From: Chryseobacterium luteum
GTDB lineage: Bacteria > Bacteroidota > Bacteroidia > Flavobacteriales > Weeksellaceae
Assembly: GCF_000737785.1 (NCBI RefSeq)
Contig: NZ_JPRO01000007.1
Location: 124,001-188,000 of the forward strand
DNA length: 64,000 nt
Reading direction: 5' to 3'
In this document: positions 16,868 through 25,370 of the stretch, one piece after another
How the letters are laid out: every line of letters begins with the position of its first letter
Position numbering within the stretch: the first letter of the stretch is position 1
Notes under the pieces: model-generated
Databases searched by the model: none
What the model saw: only the letters and a program-made list of their open reading frames with translations
Told to the model about the DNA's origin: nothing
Translations under genes and position numbers: made by a program

Positions 16868-17605
16868 ATGAACATTACCAACAACACAATTCTTATCACT
16901 GGCGGAGGATCAGGAATCGGATTAGAAATTGCAAAAGCGCTTAGCGCATCCAACAAAATTATTATTGCAGGAAGGAATAAAGAAAAGCTTGATGCAGCGG
17001 CAGAAGGTCATGAAAATATCTTCACCATTCAGGCTGATATTACCAGCGAAAAGGACATAGAGCGTCTCGCTGAAGAGATAAAAGTGAACTTCGGCGGCCT
17101 GAACATTCTCATCAACAATGCAGGACATGCTTATGCTTACACGCTTTCTGACCATTCGGATACCTACCGTAAAGCTTCTGCTGAATTTGAAACGAATTAT
17201 TTCGCGCCAATACGCCTGACGGAAAAACTGCTTCCGCTGTTGAAAGAGCAGGAAAATGCAGCAGTTGTCAACGTTTCTTCTATTGTAGCATTGGCCCCGG
17301 GTTCCGATGTTCCCACTTATTCTGATTCCAAAGCAGCTCTTCATTCTTACACACAGCTATTACGTCATGAACTGGCTAAAGACAGCGGCATTAAAGTTTT
17401 TGAACTGATGCCTCCACTCGTCAATACCGATTTTTCAGCAGAGATCGGAGGAAAGGAGAATGGTATTCCGGCTTCAGAGGTAGCAGACAGTCTGATCAAT
17501 GGGCTTACTAACGATACTTATGAGATCCGTGTAGGAAACACAGAAGTTCTGTATAACAGCTTCTTCGCAGGTTCTGAAGGCGCTTTCAGTGTGATGAATA
17601 AATAA
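16868..17605 (+). CDS. Short-chain dehydrogenase/reductase (DltE-like)
   Basis: 245 aa. NAD(P) Rossmann motif TGGGSGIGLEIAKAL near the N-terminus, NNAGHAYAY, catalytic Ser in VVNVSSIVALAPGSDVPTYS and YxxxK in YSDSKAAL. The C-terminal PPLVNTDFSAEIGG fits the DltE/YciK type of classical SDR. It is a cytoplasmic oxidoreductase of unknown substrate. It is controlled with the upstream TetR through the shared operator and ends at a terminator. Confidence 0.88.
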   Translation: MNITNNTILITGGGSGIGLEIAKALSASNKIIIAGRNKEKLDAAAEGHENIFTIQADITSEKDIERLAEEIKVNFGGLNILINNAGHAYAYTLSDHSDTYRKASAEFETNYFAPIRLTEKLLPLLKEQENAAVVNVSSIVALAPGSDVPTYSDSKAALHSYTQLLRHELAKDSGIKVFELMPPLVNTDFSAEIGGKENGIPASEVADSLINGLTNDTYEIRVGNTEVLYNSFFAGSEGAFSVMNK

Positions 17606-17627
17606 CCGGTTCTATATATTGGTCTTT

Positions 17628-17665
17628 AACTGCGGGAAGAAATCATTATTTTCCCGCAGTTTCGT
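17628..17665 (+). terminator. Terminator hairpin after the SDR gene
   Basis: AACTGCGGGAA (17628-17638) pairs with TTCCCGCAGTT (17651-17661). The T-run afterwards is weak (TTCGTT). Confidence 0.7.
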
Positions 17666-17768
17666 TGATATTCATGATCAAAAACTTCTTATTGATAAAT
17701 CTTAGAGACTTTTTAAATTTTATTCAATAAGATATGATGCAGAAATAATTACTAAGAAATATATTTCT

Positions 17769-17840
17769 CTCGCAGATTTTGCGGATGATGCAGATTTATT
17801 TCAGTTATAAAAAATATGCGTAATCTGCCAAATCAGCGAG
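17769..17840. repeat. Palindromic intergenic repeat (CTCGCAGATTTTGC family)
   Basis: The left arm starting CTCGCAGATTTTGCGGAT and the right arm ending AATCTGCCAAATCAGCGAG are inverted with about 19 of 25 matches. It lies in the gene-poor stretch 17606-18466, which also holds the second copy of the GCAAAG repeat and otherwise no convincing gene. Confidence 0.6.
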
Positions 17841-18030
17841 ATTTTAAAAATTTAAACAGGCTTTAAGTAATATTTATTAAATCACGCATCTGTGTATTAA
17901 AAAAAATTCTATATTAGTCAACTATAAATTAAAATGATAAAACATAATCCCGGAGATGAATTTATTGGGGAAAAGCATTTGTGGAAGAGGATTCGGACGT
18001 TTTATTTTTTGATTTTTTTTAAACTGCTTT

Positions 18031-18105
18031 GTTGGAAAATCGCAAAGACGCAAAGTTTTAAATTGTATGGATGTTTTAAGGCGCAGGAAAATCAAAGATT
18101 TTCAG
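18031..18105. repeat. GCAAAG-family repeat, copy 2 (inverted to copy 1)
   Basis: 75 bp starting GTTGGAAAATCGCAAAGACG; reverse complement of 16017-16091 with four mismatches. Together the two copies bracket the TetR-SDR unit in inverted orientation. A short frame starting MIKHNPGDEFIGEKHLWKR at 17934 runs into this repeat and may be a truncated gene. Confidence 0.8.
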
Positions 18106-18466
18106 TAAGAAATTTATAATAAAATGTTAGAAATTTTTTGTTAGATAAATAAGGGGGCGGTTTTTACCGCTCTTTTTTATTGCAGATACGTGAATGCTGT
18201 AATACAGTATCAGTACAATGAAATATTTAGAAAAATACAAGAAAAAGAAGCAATTAATGATGGATTTATCTGTAGGTAAAATATAGTCGGGACCTTTTTG
18301 GCAGGTATTTTTTAGCGCAATCGAAATTGAATCAATCAAAAAATAACCGTTATTAACGATAATTAAATAAACAATAATTAAAAACTACAGTATTTTTATC
18401 ACTAAATATTGAAATATATTTTATTTTTTATATATTTATGATGAACTAAAAACAATATTAATTACT

Positions 18467-18835
18467 ATGAAAAAAACATTCTTGTTTGCTATTGCATGTT
18501 TCTTTTTCCTGACCTCATGCAACAATGAAAGCATTCCAACAGTCGCCCAGGAAAATCTAAAAACAGAAGCTGTCCAGAATTTCAAACGTGCCATCACAAC
18601 CGTGAACACTTCTAAAAACCTTCCTATGAGCGAAGAAAAACAGAATTCTGAATATCAGTTTCCCCAATTAAGTGAAAAAAGAAAGGACATTCTGCTTCCT
18701 GCCGCAAAGTCCCTCATCAAATCTACAGGAGTAAAGGATGAACAAATTGAAAAAGCTACCCATGGGGATAAGACCAAAACTATATTATGGGCTATGGAAA
18801 TTTTCCAGGACAACTACACGAATTCTTCTTTATAA
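18467..18835 (+). CDS. Small putative lipoprotein
   Basis: 122 aa with lipoprotein signal (FFFLTSCNNES; Cys at ~18). The mature part is hydrophilic with EKRKDILLPAAKSLIKSTGV and ends DNYTNSSL. Unrecognised. It is followed after 20 bp by another small exported protein gene, so the two likely form a pair. Confidence 0.65.
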   Translation: MKKTFLFAIACFFFLTSCNNESIPTVAQENLKTEAVQNFKRAITTVNTSKNLPMSEEKQNSEYQFPQLSEKRKDILLPAAKSLIKSTGVKDEQIEKATHGDKTKTILWAMEIFQDNYTNSSL

Positions 18836-18855
18836 ACCTTAATTATTAATTCAAT

Positions 18856-19368
18856 ATGAAAAATATTTCATTATTCCTTTTACTATTAATCGGAACTTTA
18901 GCATACGCTCAGACAGGAAGCATGACTATTTATAACTTCTCTATCCATAGTGTCAGTTATAATCTGATAGGCACCAATGACAACAGTTATCCTATAGATT
19001 GCCAGCCCATCGTAGAAGGCAATTCTGCAACATCATTAGCCCCGGCATCCACAGTGGTTTATTCACAATATAATACCAGCCATCTGGTAACCCCTGCTAT
19101 CAATCAATGGGCGGTAATTTCAGACGCGATAGGAATTCCCAGCCAGACCTATAATGTATCTGCAGGAATTACTGTTCCATCTGTGATCACCACTCCTACT
19201 TCGTGGCAATCACTACGTCTTAATTTTTCAAATGGTGAAATGATACATCTTGGAAGGGACTGCGGCTATGTTGACAGCCATCATGGAGCTTTTGCCGGCT
19301 CAACGGTAAGCGGCATTACTGCAACATGGAACTATTTAGGAAATAATGTGGTTGTATTCATCAATTAA
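18856..19368 (+). CDS. Small exported protein, unknown function
   Basis: 170 aa with signal peptide (MKNISLFLLLLIGTLAYAQ). The mature domain is rich in S, T, N and aromatic residues, with two cysteines that could pair (IDCQPIV and GRDCGYVD), and looks like a beta-sandwich. No family recognised. It is probably co-transcribed with the lipoprotein upstream and ends before a terminator. Confidence 0.62.
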   Translation: MKNISLFLLLLIGTLAYAQTGSMTIYNFSIHSVSYNLIGTNDNSYPIDCQPIVEGNSATSLAPASTVVYSQYNTSHLVTPAINQWAVISDAIGIPSQTYNVSAGITVPSVITTPTSWQSLRLNFSNGEMIHLGRDCGYVDSHHGAFAGSTVSGITATWNYLGNNVVVFIN

Positions 19369-19390
19369 TACAAATTACATTTAATATGAC

Positions 19391-19420
19391 AGCAGGTTCA
19401 ACTATTGGGCCTGCTTTTTT
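19391..19420 (+). terminator. Terminator after the small exported protein
   Basis: AGCAGG (19391-19396) pairs with CCTGCT (19410-19415), followed by six T's. Confidence 0.75.
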
Positions 19421-19571
19421 CAGATCAAAAAGGAAATATCTCAGAGAAAAATATACAGAGGATTAATAACATTTGAAGCTTAACCATGCTTTTCTGCACC
19501 CTATTCTTTCAGAGGAATTATCGTTGTTAATTATGTTAAAAATATCTGCGCGCACCTATTTATAAGTAAAA

Positions 19572-19659
19572 TAGCTTTGTTAAATTTTAAAATTGAATGC
19601 TTATGAAATCCTTGTTGTGTTTAGTTTTAATTCTTACCTTGAAATCAATTGCTTATTAG
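19572..19659 (+). pseudogene. Orphan promoter and signal-peptide stub
   Basis: TAGCTTTG (19572-19579) fits the TAnnTTTG -7 box. It is followed at 19603 by ATG and an 18-codon frame MKSLLCLVLILTLKSIAY ending in TAG. This looks like the start of an exported protein gene whose body has been lost. A functional leader peptide is possible but unsupported. Confidence 0.35.
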
Positions 19660-19697
19660 GGTTTTGAAGGCTGTAAAACAGCAGAATTGTTATAAAA

Positions 19698-19734
19698 AGT
19701 ATTTCGGCGCGGCCTTTGGCCGCGCCGAAATACT
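19698..19734 (-). terminator. Perfect GC-rich hairpin, distal mdh terminator
   Basis: A perfect 17-bp stem (AGTATTTCGGCGCGGCC and complement) with a 3-nt loop. On the minus strand it is followed by TTTTTATAAC, so it can act as a second terminator for mdh. Confidence 0.75.
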
Positions 19735-19770
19735 TCACATGAGTTTATATAACGCATAAAGAAACAAAAA

Positions 19771-19801
19771 AGTTCAGCGCGGCCTCCGGCCGCGCTGAAC
19801 T
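19771..19801 (-). terminator. Perfect GC-rich hairpin, proximal mdh terminator
   Basis: A perfect 14-bp stem (AGTTCAGCGCGGCC and complement), 3-nt loop; on the minus strand followed by TTTTTTGTTTC. The core GCGCGGCC-N3-GGCCGCGC is shared with the hairpin at 19698-19734. Confidence 0.82.
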
Positions 19802-19822
19802 GATATATAAAGCTTAAATCAA

Positions 19823-20749
19823 TTAAAACTTAAGATCTCCGTTCACCTCTCTTACAGCATTAGCTGCCTCAGCAAACTTCAACTGTTCATCTGCAGTAAG
19901 CGTTACGTTTACGATTTTCTCTACTCCGTTGGCTCCGATAATAGCTGGAACCCCTAAGCAGATATCATTTTGTCCGTATTCACCTTCAAGCATTAAAGAG
20001 CAAGGGATCATTTTTTTCTGGTCGCAAGCGATTGCCTGAACCATTACAGAAACGGCTGCACCAGGTGCATACCAAGCTGAAGTTCCTAATAATTTAGTCA
20101 GTGTAGCTCCACCTACTTTAGTTTCCTCGATTACATATTTTTGTTGTTCATCACTTAAGAATTCAGTTACTGGAACACCGTTTCTTGTCGCTTTGCTTAA
20201 TAATGGAAGCATTCCCGTGTCACTGTGTGCAGCGATTACCATACCGTCTACGTCAGAGATAGGGCTTTCCAATGCTTCAGCCAATCTGTATTTGAATCTT
20301 GCAGAGTCTAATGCACCCCCCATTCCGATGATCTTGTGCTTAGGAAGACCTGAAGTTTTGTGCACTAAATAAGCCATAGTATCCATTGGGTTGGAAACTA
20401 CGATGATGATTACTTCCGGAGAATGTTTTACCAGGTTTTCAGTAACTTCTTTCACGATACCGGCATTGATACCGATAAGCTCTTCTCTCGTCATTCCAGG
20501 TTTTCTTGGGATCCCTGAAGTGATCACAGCTACATGAGAACCTGCAGTTTTGCTGTAATCTCCTGTTGTTCCGGTAATTTTTGTATCGAACCCGTTAAGC
20601 GATGCAGTCTGCATCAAATCCATTGCCTTACCTTCAGCAAATCCTTCTTTAATGTCTACTAAAACTACTTCCGAACAGAAGTTTTTCATTGCGATGTATT
20701 CTGCACAGCTTGCTCCTACAGCGCCTGCACCTACTACAGTTACTTTCAT
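19823..20749 (-). CDS. mdh: Malate dehydrogenase
   Basis: 308 aa of the LDH-like bacterial MDH type. N-terminal VTVVGAGAVGASCAEY (NAD binding), VLVDIKEG (Asp for NAD), GIPRKPGMTREEL with the malate-selective Arg, VVSNPMDTMAYL, GMGGALDSARFKYRLAEAL, and catalytic His in IAAHSDTGMLPL. It oxidises malate to oxaloacetate with NAD in the TCA cycle. It is a single gene, transcribed from its own promoter (20803-20833) and closed by two hairpins. Confidence 0.93.
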   Translation of the reverse strand: MKVTVVGAGAVGASCAEYIAMKNFCSEVVLVDIKEGFAEGKAMDLMQTASLNGFDTKITGTTGDYSKTAGSHVAVITSGIPRKPGMTREELIGINAGIVKEVTENLVKHSPEVIIIVVSNPMDTMAYLVHKTSGLPKHKIIGMGGALDSARFKYRLAEALESPISDVDGMVIAAHSDTGMLPLLSKATRNGVPVTEFLSDEQQKYVIEETKVGGATLTKLLGTSAWYAPGAAVSVMVQAIACDQKKMIPCSLMLEGEYGQNDICLGVPAIIGANGVEKIVNVTLTADEQLKFAEAANAVREVNGDLKF

Positions 20750-20802
20750 ATTGTATACTTTTTTTAAATTATTTTTTAGTTCAGTCTAAAAATTGAAACG
20801 CC

Positions 20803-20833
20803 CAAATTTAACAATTCCTGAAAATGTGGGCAA
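20803..20833 (-). promoter_or_regulatory. mdh promoter
   Basis: On the minus strand: TTG (20831-20833), 20-bp spacer, TAAATTTG (20803-20810), about 55 bp before the mdh start. The -33 side overlaps a small hairpin (CCTGAAAA/TTTTCAGG) downstream of the heme oxygenase gene. Confidence 0.72.
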
Positions 20834-20865
20834 TTTTTCAGGAATTTAATTAGGGTTCAGGGAAA

Positions 20866-21417
20866 TTAATTGACGTTCAGTAAAAACGTATAGAGCTTTT
20901 TTGCTCCTGACAGGACATCGCTGTAATTTTCTTCAGTAACTTCAGTGTCCAGAACCTCCTTGAAGTTTTTCCACATTGGCCCCGTATTCTCCCGGTAGCA
21001 TCCGAAGAAATTGAAAGTTACATTATCGAAGCCTTCCGTTTTGGAAAGCTGCTTGGCGATCACATTTCCACCTAAAGTAGAGCCTTCGATAACATACATA
21101 GCTCCTAAAGCTTCATGTTCATTATTAAAATGAAGGTCGTGCGACACCGTCTGGTTTTCCAGAGAAAGACTTTCAAGATCCTTCTCGATAAGCGAAAGCT
21201 TCTTTCTTTCATTGAGCTGAAGTTTTTCCGAATATTTATCAGAAAGACTTCTGAATATTTTATCTTCACTGTGAAGAAGCATCAGATAATTCGTATTGAT
21301 GATCTTTTTGTAATCTTCCAGTGTGAAGGTTTTATTAAAAATTTTTTCGGAACTGAAAAGTTTTTCCGCAGCATCGTGATATTCTGCTGTATTTTGCTTA
21401 AGATACTCTGATACCAT
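20866..21417 (-). CDS. Biliverdin-producing heme oxygenase (bacteriophytochrome partner)
   Basis: 183 aa, all-helical. The N-terminal segment NTAEYHDAAEKLFSSEKIF carries the proximal histidine. HEALGAMYVIEGSTLGGNVI is the distal-helix glycine segment typical of BphO/HemO enzymes. It opens heme to biliverdin, CO and iron. It starts 25 bp after the bacteriophytochrome gene on the same strand, so it most likely supplies that protein's chromophore; iron release from heme is an additional possibility. Confidence 0.88.
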   Translation of the reverse strand: MVSEYLKQNTAEYHDAAEKLFSSEKIFNKTFTLEDYKKIINTNYLMLLHSEDKIFRSLSDKYSEKLQLNERKKLSLIEKDLESLSLENQTVSHDLHFNNEHEALGAMYVIEGSTLGGNVIAKQLSKTEGFDNVTFNFFGCYRENTGPMWKNFKEVLDTEVTEENYSDVLSGAKKLYTFLLNVN

Positions 21418-21442
21418 AAATAAGGTTTTAAGTTTCCCAAAT

Positions 21443-23632
21443 TTACGGCTTTTTAAACGTTAAAATAAAACAAGTTCCTTCTTTATTGCTATCATAATCC
21501 ACACTTCCTCCAATCCGCTTCATAATTCGGTGTACAATGGACAGTCCTATCCCATTTCCTTTAAATTTTTTCGCATTGTCCATCCTGTTGAAGATCTTGA
21601 ACATCTTATGCTTTTCCTCCTCCGGAATTCCGATTCCATTATCTGAAATCCTGTACACTATGCTTCCGTTCTCTTCAGCGCCCCAAATCTCAATTTTAGG
21701 TTCATCACGGTGGGAAGAATACTTTACGGCATTATTAATAATATTCAGGAACACCTGGTGAAGCATCGTTTTATCTGCGAGTACATCGGGACATTCTTTG
21801 ATAATAATATCGCTTTTGTGGCTCTCGAAAGTGATCTTTGCATTTTCCGAGATTTTCCGGATCATATTGGCGGGCTGCAGGCGTTCCAGCTCTATTTCAC
21901 TGTGCTTGGCACGGCTGAGCTGCAGTACATCATGCATCATTTCCGCCATGCTGTCTATTTCCTCAACAATGGAGGTCAGCTTATTTTTATTTTTTTCCGT
22001 TTTTTCAAAATTGGAAAGCAGCATCTGTGCGTTCAGCTTCATCACGGTAAGGGGCGTTCCCAGATCATGGGAAATCGTGTATGAAAAACTGTCAAGTTCC
22101 TCATTTACCTTTCTCAGCTCATTATTCAGTGCTTTGATGGCGTTATACTGTTTGTGTGAAGTCTCAAGAATTACATCACGGACGGCCCGTACCGAACTGA
22201 TATCCCTGGAATTCCATCTCTTTGAATTTCCCTTGATATTTTCCGTGAAAATATGGAAAGAAGTCCTTGGGGAGATAATTTTTTTCTCTTCTCCATTCTG
22301 CATTAATACCTCAATTTTCTTTTCAGGATTTCCTGCCCAGTTAATGTGTTCATCAAACTCCTTACGGAACCAGATCAGCATTTCCTTTTTGCTTCTTTCT
22401 ATAAAATAAATAATCACTCCGGCTGCGTTTTCATCCAGCTTAAGTTCTTTCCCATAATCTTTAAGGAAACTCCTGCTCACAAAGATACTTTCCGTGATAT
22501 TTTCAAGGGCCCAGTGCGCAATAGCATCAATCGTCCCATGTTCCGGAACCACTCCCACGGTGACTGTGTTTCCCTCCGAAATAATAGCAAGGCCATCCGC
22601 TTCAGGCAGTTTTCTGATCTTTCCTTTATTATCCGCAAGGGAATCGAACAGGTTATTATGTTTTAAAAACTCAGATTTCAGCTGCGAAGATTTCTCATTC
22701 AGTTCCAGCTGGTATTTCAGTTCACCTTTAGATTTGAATGAAGAATAGGCATTGGAAGCCAAAGCTGTAAAAATTCCGGCCTGTACCCTGTCTTCAAGGT
22801 CAATATGTTTAAACTCAGAATTCTGGCAGGTCACCAGTCCCCAGAGATAATCATCAATAATAATAGATACGCTGAAACTGGAAGTAGCTCCGGAATTTTT
22901 AATATACTGGGCATGAACAGGCGACATTCCCCGCGAAGCCACGAAAGTAAGATCAATGTTTTCTCCGGATCTGCTTACAATCGGAACTGTTTCGGCATAT
23001 ACGTCACTGAATATTCTTTTCCTTTTCTTTAAATAAAGTTCCCTGGCCTGTCTTGGAATATCAGATTCAGGATAATGAAGCCCCAGATAACTTTCCATAT
23101 TATCATCCCTTTTTTCCGCGATCACTTTTCCGGAGCCGTCCATCATAAATTTATAAACCATCATCCGGTCATAATTCACGATTTTAGAAAGCGTACTCAG
23201 CAATTGTTCCCACAGTTCCTTTTCATTGTCGATGACGTAAAAATTGTCGTATTTATTAGAAATACGCTTGTTGGGATTCTCCAGTACCGCTTCAAATTCC
23301 AGGAAAATATGCTGACAGCCTCTGAAAACAGAAAAATGATACTCTTTTCCGTTAATGAATACCTTATCAAAATGGGTTTCGTTTTCTCTTTTTGTAAAGT
23401 CTCTCAAAGAATTATAAAGATCCGAATTGATAACAGACTGAAAGGCTTCAGGAAAATCCGTAAGAGTTTTGTCAAAAAGCCCGTCCGCATTTTCGATTTT
23501 GAATATATCCGTAATATTCCTGCTGAAAAAAGTAATGGAATGAGATCCTGCATCAATGCCAATCAGATATCCAAAACTTTGTATATACCCAGGGATGTGG
23601 ATGGGTTCCTCATGACACTCTACAAAATTCAT
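21443..23632 (-). CDS. bphP: Bacteriophytochrome sensor histidine kinase
   Basis: 729 aa: PAS2, GAF, PHY, HisKA and HATPase. Cys6 in ECHEEPIHIPGYIQSFG is at the place of the biliverdin-binding Cys of DrBphP. The GAF domain has LHYPESDIPRQARELY (the PxSDIP motif) and SRGMSPVHAQYIKNSGA. The PHY tongue has PRTSF and SKRWNSRD. The kinase has SYTISHDLGTPLTVMKLN (phospho-accepting His), NNAVKYSS, DNGIGIPEEE and GNGIGLSIV. It should be a soluble red/far-red sensor. No response regulator is nearby. Confidence 0.93.
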   Translation of the reverse strand: MNFVECHEEPIHIPGYIQSFGYLIGIDAGSHSITFFSRNITDIFKIENADGLFDKTLTDFPEAFQSVINSDLYNSLRDFTKRENETHFDKVFINGKEYHFSVFRGCQHIFLEFEAVLENPNKRISNKYDNFYVIDNEKELWEQLLSTLSKIVNYDRMMVYKFMMDGSGKVIAEKRDDNMESYLGLHYPESDIPRQARELYLKKRKRIFSDVYAETVPIVSRSGENIDLTFVASRGMSPVHAQYIKNSGATSSFSVSIIIDDYLWGLVTCQNSEFKHIDLEDRVQAGIFTALASNAYSSFKSKGELKYQLELNEKSSQLKSEFLKHNNLFDSLADNKGKIRKLPEADGLAIISEGNTVTVGVVPEHGTIDAIAHWALENITESIFVSRSFLKDYGKELKLDENAAGVIIYFIERSKKEMLIWFRKEFDEHINWAGNPEKKIEVLMQNGEEKKIISPRTSFHIFTENIKGNSKRWNSRDISSVRAVRDVILETSHKQYNAIKALNNELRKVNEELDSFSYTISHDLGTPLTVMKLNAQMLLSNFEKTEKNKNKLTSIVEEIDSMAEMMHDVLQLSRAKHSEIELERLQPANMIRKISENAKITFESHKSDIIIKECPDVLADKTMLHQVFLNIINNAVKYSSHRDEPKIEIWGAEENGSIVYRISDNGIGIPEEEKHKMFKIFNRMDNAKKFKGNGIGLSIVHRIMKRIGGSVDYDSNKEGTCFILTFKKP

Positions 23633-23649
23633 ATATTTCTTTGATCAAT

Positions 23650-23657
23650 CAAATATA
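23650..23657 (-). promoter_or_regulatory. -7 box for the bphP operon
   Basis: TATATTTG on the minus strand (TAnnTTTG), 17 bp before the bphP start. No clear TTG at the -33 position. Confidence 0.5.
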
Positions 23658-24188
23658 ACGATTTTTTTAACGACATATTACTTTGTGGTATCAAATATCA
23701 GAACTCTTTAAAACACCGTCATTCCGGCAATTATTGGACAAGAATCCCTATTTTCCAGTCAGGATGCCCTTGCCTTTTTGATACTGATAAAGTGCTCTGA
23801 CTGATAATATACTAAAAAAATTAGGACAGGGCAAGTTTAATTTCTCCATTATGATTCATCACATGATTTCACATTAACCCTTAAAATAATTATGTTAATT
23901 AAGTAAAATTGATTAAATTTATATCACCAAATAATGAATGAAATTAAAAATAATTTATCCTTTTTACATTATTTCTATTAATTTCTTATTTAATCTCAGA
24001 TAACTTAACTATGAAAAAGTTCCCCTTAATTTATTCGCACACTAGAAAATCGGAGGCTGCTATGATGTGAAACTATCCGGTCAATAGATCTGAATCATTT
24101 CACCCCTGAACAGAAGCCAAAAGATTTAAGAAATCAGCTATCCTAAATTCTTAGGTCTTTAAATAATATAATTTACACCCCAAATACC
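23658..24188. other. Gene-free stretch between bphP and porin genes
   Basis: About 530 bp of AT-rich sequence between divergent genes. No open frame with protein-like composition and no strong hairpin seen. It must contain the control region of the porin-transporter-sdh operon, but no TAnnTTTG box is evident near 24189. Confidence 0.5.
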
Positions 24189-25349
24189 ATGACACTTTTT
24201 TCAACAAAAAAGAGAAGTCTGTTACTATGCGCTTTATTGGCTGCTTTTTCAGCTAACGCACAGATTCAGGATTCACTCCAGCCCAATAAGCAGGAAGAAG
24301 ACAAAGTGAAATATCCCGTACTCCAGATCAAAGGTCTTTTCCAGGCACGTTACCTCGTAGGCATGACCGGAGATGTCGATGTGAACGGTCTGCATCATGC
24401 GGACGGATCAGGGACCAGCAATAATTTCATGCTCAAATACATGAGGGTTCAGGTACGTGCGCAGATCAGCAAAAGAACCGAAGTCGTAGCCCTTGCCAAT
24501 CTCGCTGATTTTAAAAATGATCCTAAAAGCAGGGTCCTTGAAAATGCTTATCTGAAATATACGTTCAATTCCAAATTAGCCTTTACTGCCGGACAGTTCA
24601 GGCCCTGGTTCGGGATTGAAGAGACCTACCCTATAGATGTCATCAAGTCTCTGGATTGGTCCAACCAGTATACGGAATTCGGAAAACTGGGCTGGACAAG
24701 CTTCCAGATCGGGATTTCTGCAACAGGACAGCTTCAATTGGGCAAAATTCCTTTTCAGTATGCTGTTTCAGCCGTTAACGGCAACGGGAAAAACCAGATA
24801 AATGATAATGATAACGGAAAGCAGTATTCTACACGAATGGTTTTCGGACTGTCAAAAAAATATAATTTAAATGTCGGCCTGAATGGAGGTATCGGTGAAG
24901 TTTTAAGCAAAAAAGTGTATGCAGTAGGTATTGATCTGAGTTCGTTGATCCGGTTTGACCCTAAATGGAGCCTGGACATGCAGCTGGAAGCCAAACAGGC
25001 AACCAATCACGTCCTGTACAACACCATCGATCCGGAACTGAGATCTTCCAATCCTGACCAGTATCTGATCCGTGGGGCTTATTTCCTTCCGAACGTCAGG
25101 TATGAGATCAACCATAAGAATCTCAGCGCTTTTGAACTGTCATGCCGTTATGAATATATCGATCCCAATTTCAGACTGAATTCCAATCCAAGACAGACCA
25201 TTACCCCAATGTTCGGACTGGAATTCCTGAAAAATTACGGAGCAAGAATCCAATTGGGCGTACAGTTCGACCGTTACAAACATCAGGTAGAAAACACATC
25301 ACAATACAACAACAATTTATTCATTGTTCAGGTGCAAAGTAGATTTTAA
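24189..25349 (+). CDS. Outer-membrane porin (phosphate-selective porin O/P type)
   Basis: 386 aa with signal peptide (LLLCALLAAFSANAQ). The mature protein shows alternating amphipathic strands of a porin: LQIKGLFQARYLVGMTGDVD, FMLKYMRVQVRAQISKRTEV, LAFTAGQFRPWFGIEETYPI and a C-terminal aromatic (NNLFIVQVQSRF). It fits the Porin_O_P family. It is first in an operon with a carboxylate transporter and sdhCAB, so it probably lets small dicarboxylates through the outer membrane rather than phosphate. Confidence 0.82.
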   Translation: MTLFSTKKRSLLLCALLAAFSANAQIQDSLQPNKQEEDKVKYPVLQIKGLFQARYLVGMTGDVDVNGLHHADGSGTSNNFMLKYMRVQVRAQISKRTEVVALANLADFKNDPKSRVLENAYLKYTFNSKLAFTAGQFRPWFGIEETYPIDVIKSLDWSNQYTEFGKLGWTSFQIGISATGQLQLGKIPFQYAVSAVNGNGKNQINDNDNGKQYSTRMVFGLSKKYNLNVGLNGGIGEVLSKKVYAVGIDLSSLIRFDPKWSLDMQLEAKQATNHVLYNTIDPELRSSNPDQYLIRGAYFLPNVRYEINHKNLSAFELSCRYEYIDPNFRLNSNPRQTITPMFGLEFLKNYGARIQLGVQFDRYKHQVENTSQYNNNLFIVQVQSRF

Positions 25350-25370
25350 CCGCTTAAATATTTATAGATC

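Noticed and set aside
17934..18119. Small frame MIKHNPGDEFIGEKHLWKRI...
   Set aside because: Its second half is the GCAAAG intergenic repeat, so at most the first ~25 codons could be a gene remnant; not enough to call a gene.
21798..22409. 203-codon plus-strand frame inside bphP
   Set aside because: It lies fully antisense to the well-supported bacteriophytochrome gene and has no recognisable domain; composition is that of a reverse-strand shadow.
23075..23644. 189-codon plus-strand frame antisense to bphP
   Set aside because: Shadow of the GAF/PAS coding region; no start signal or homology seen.
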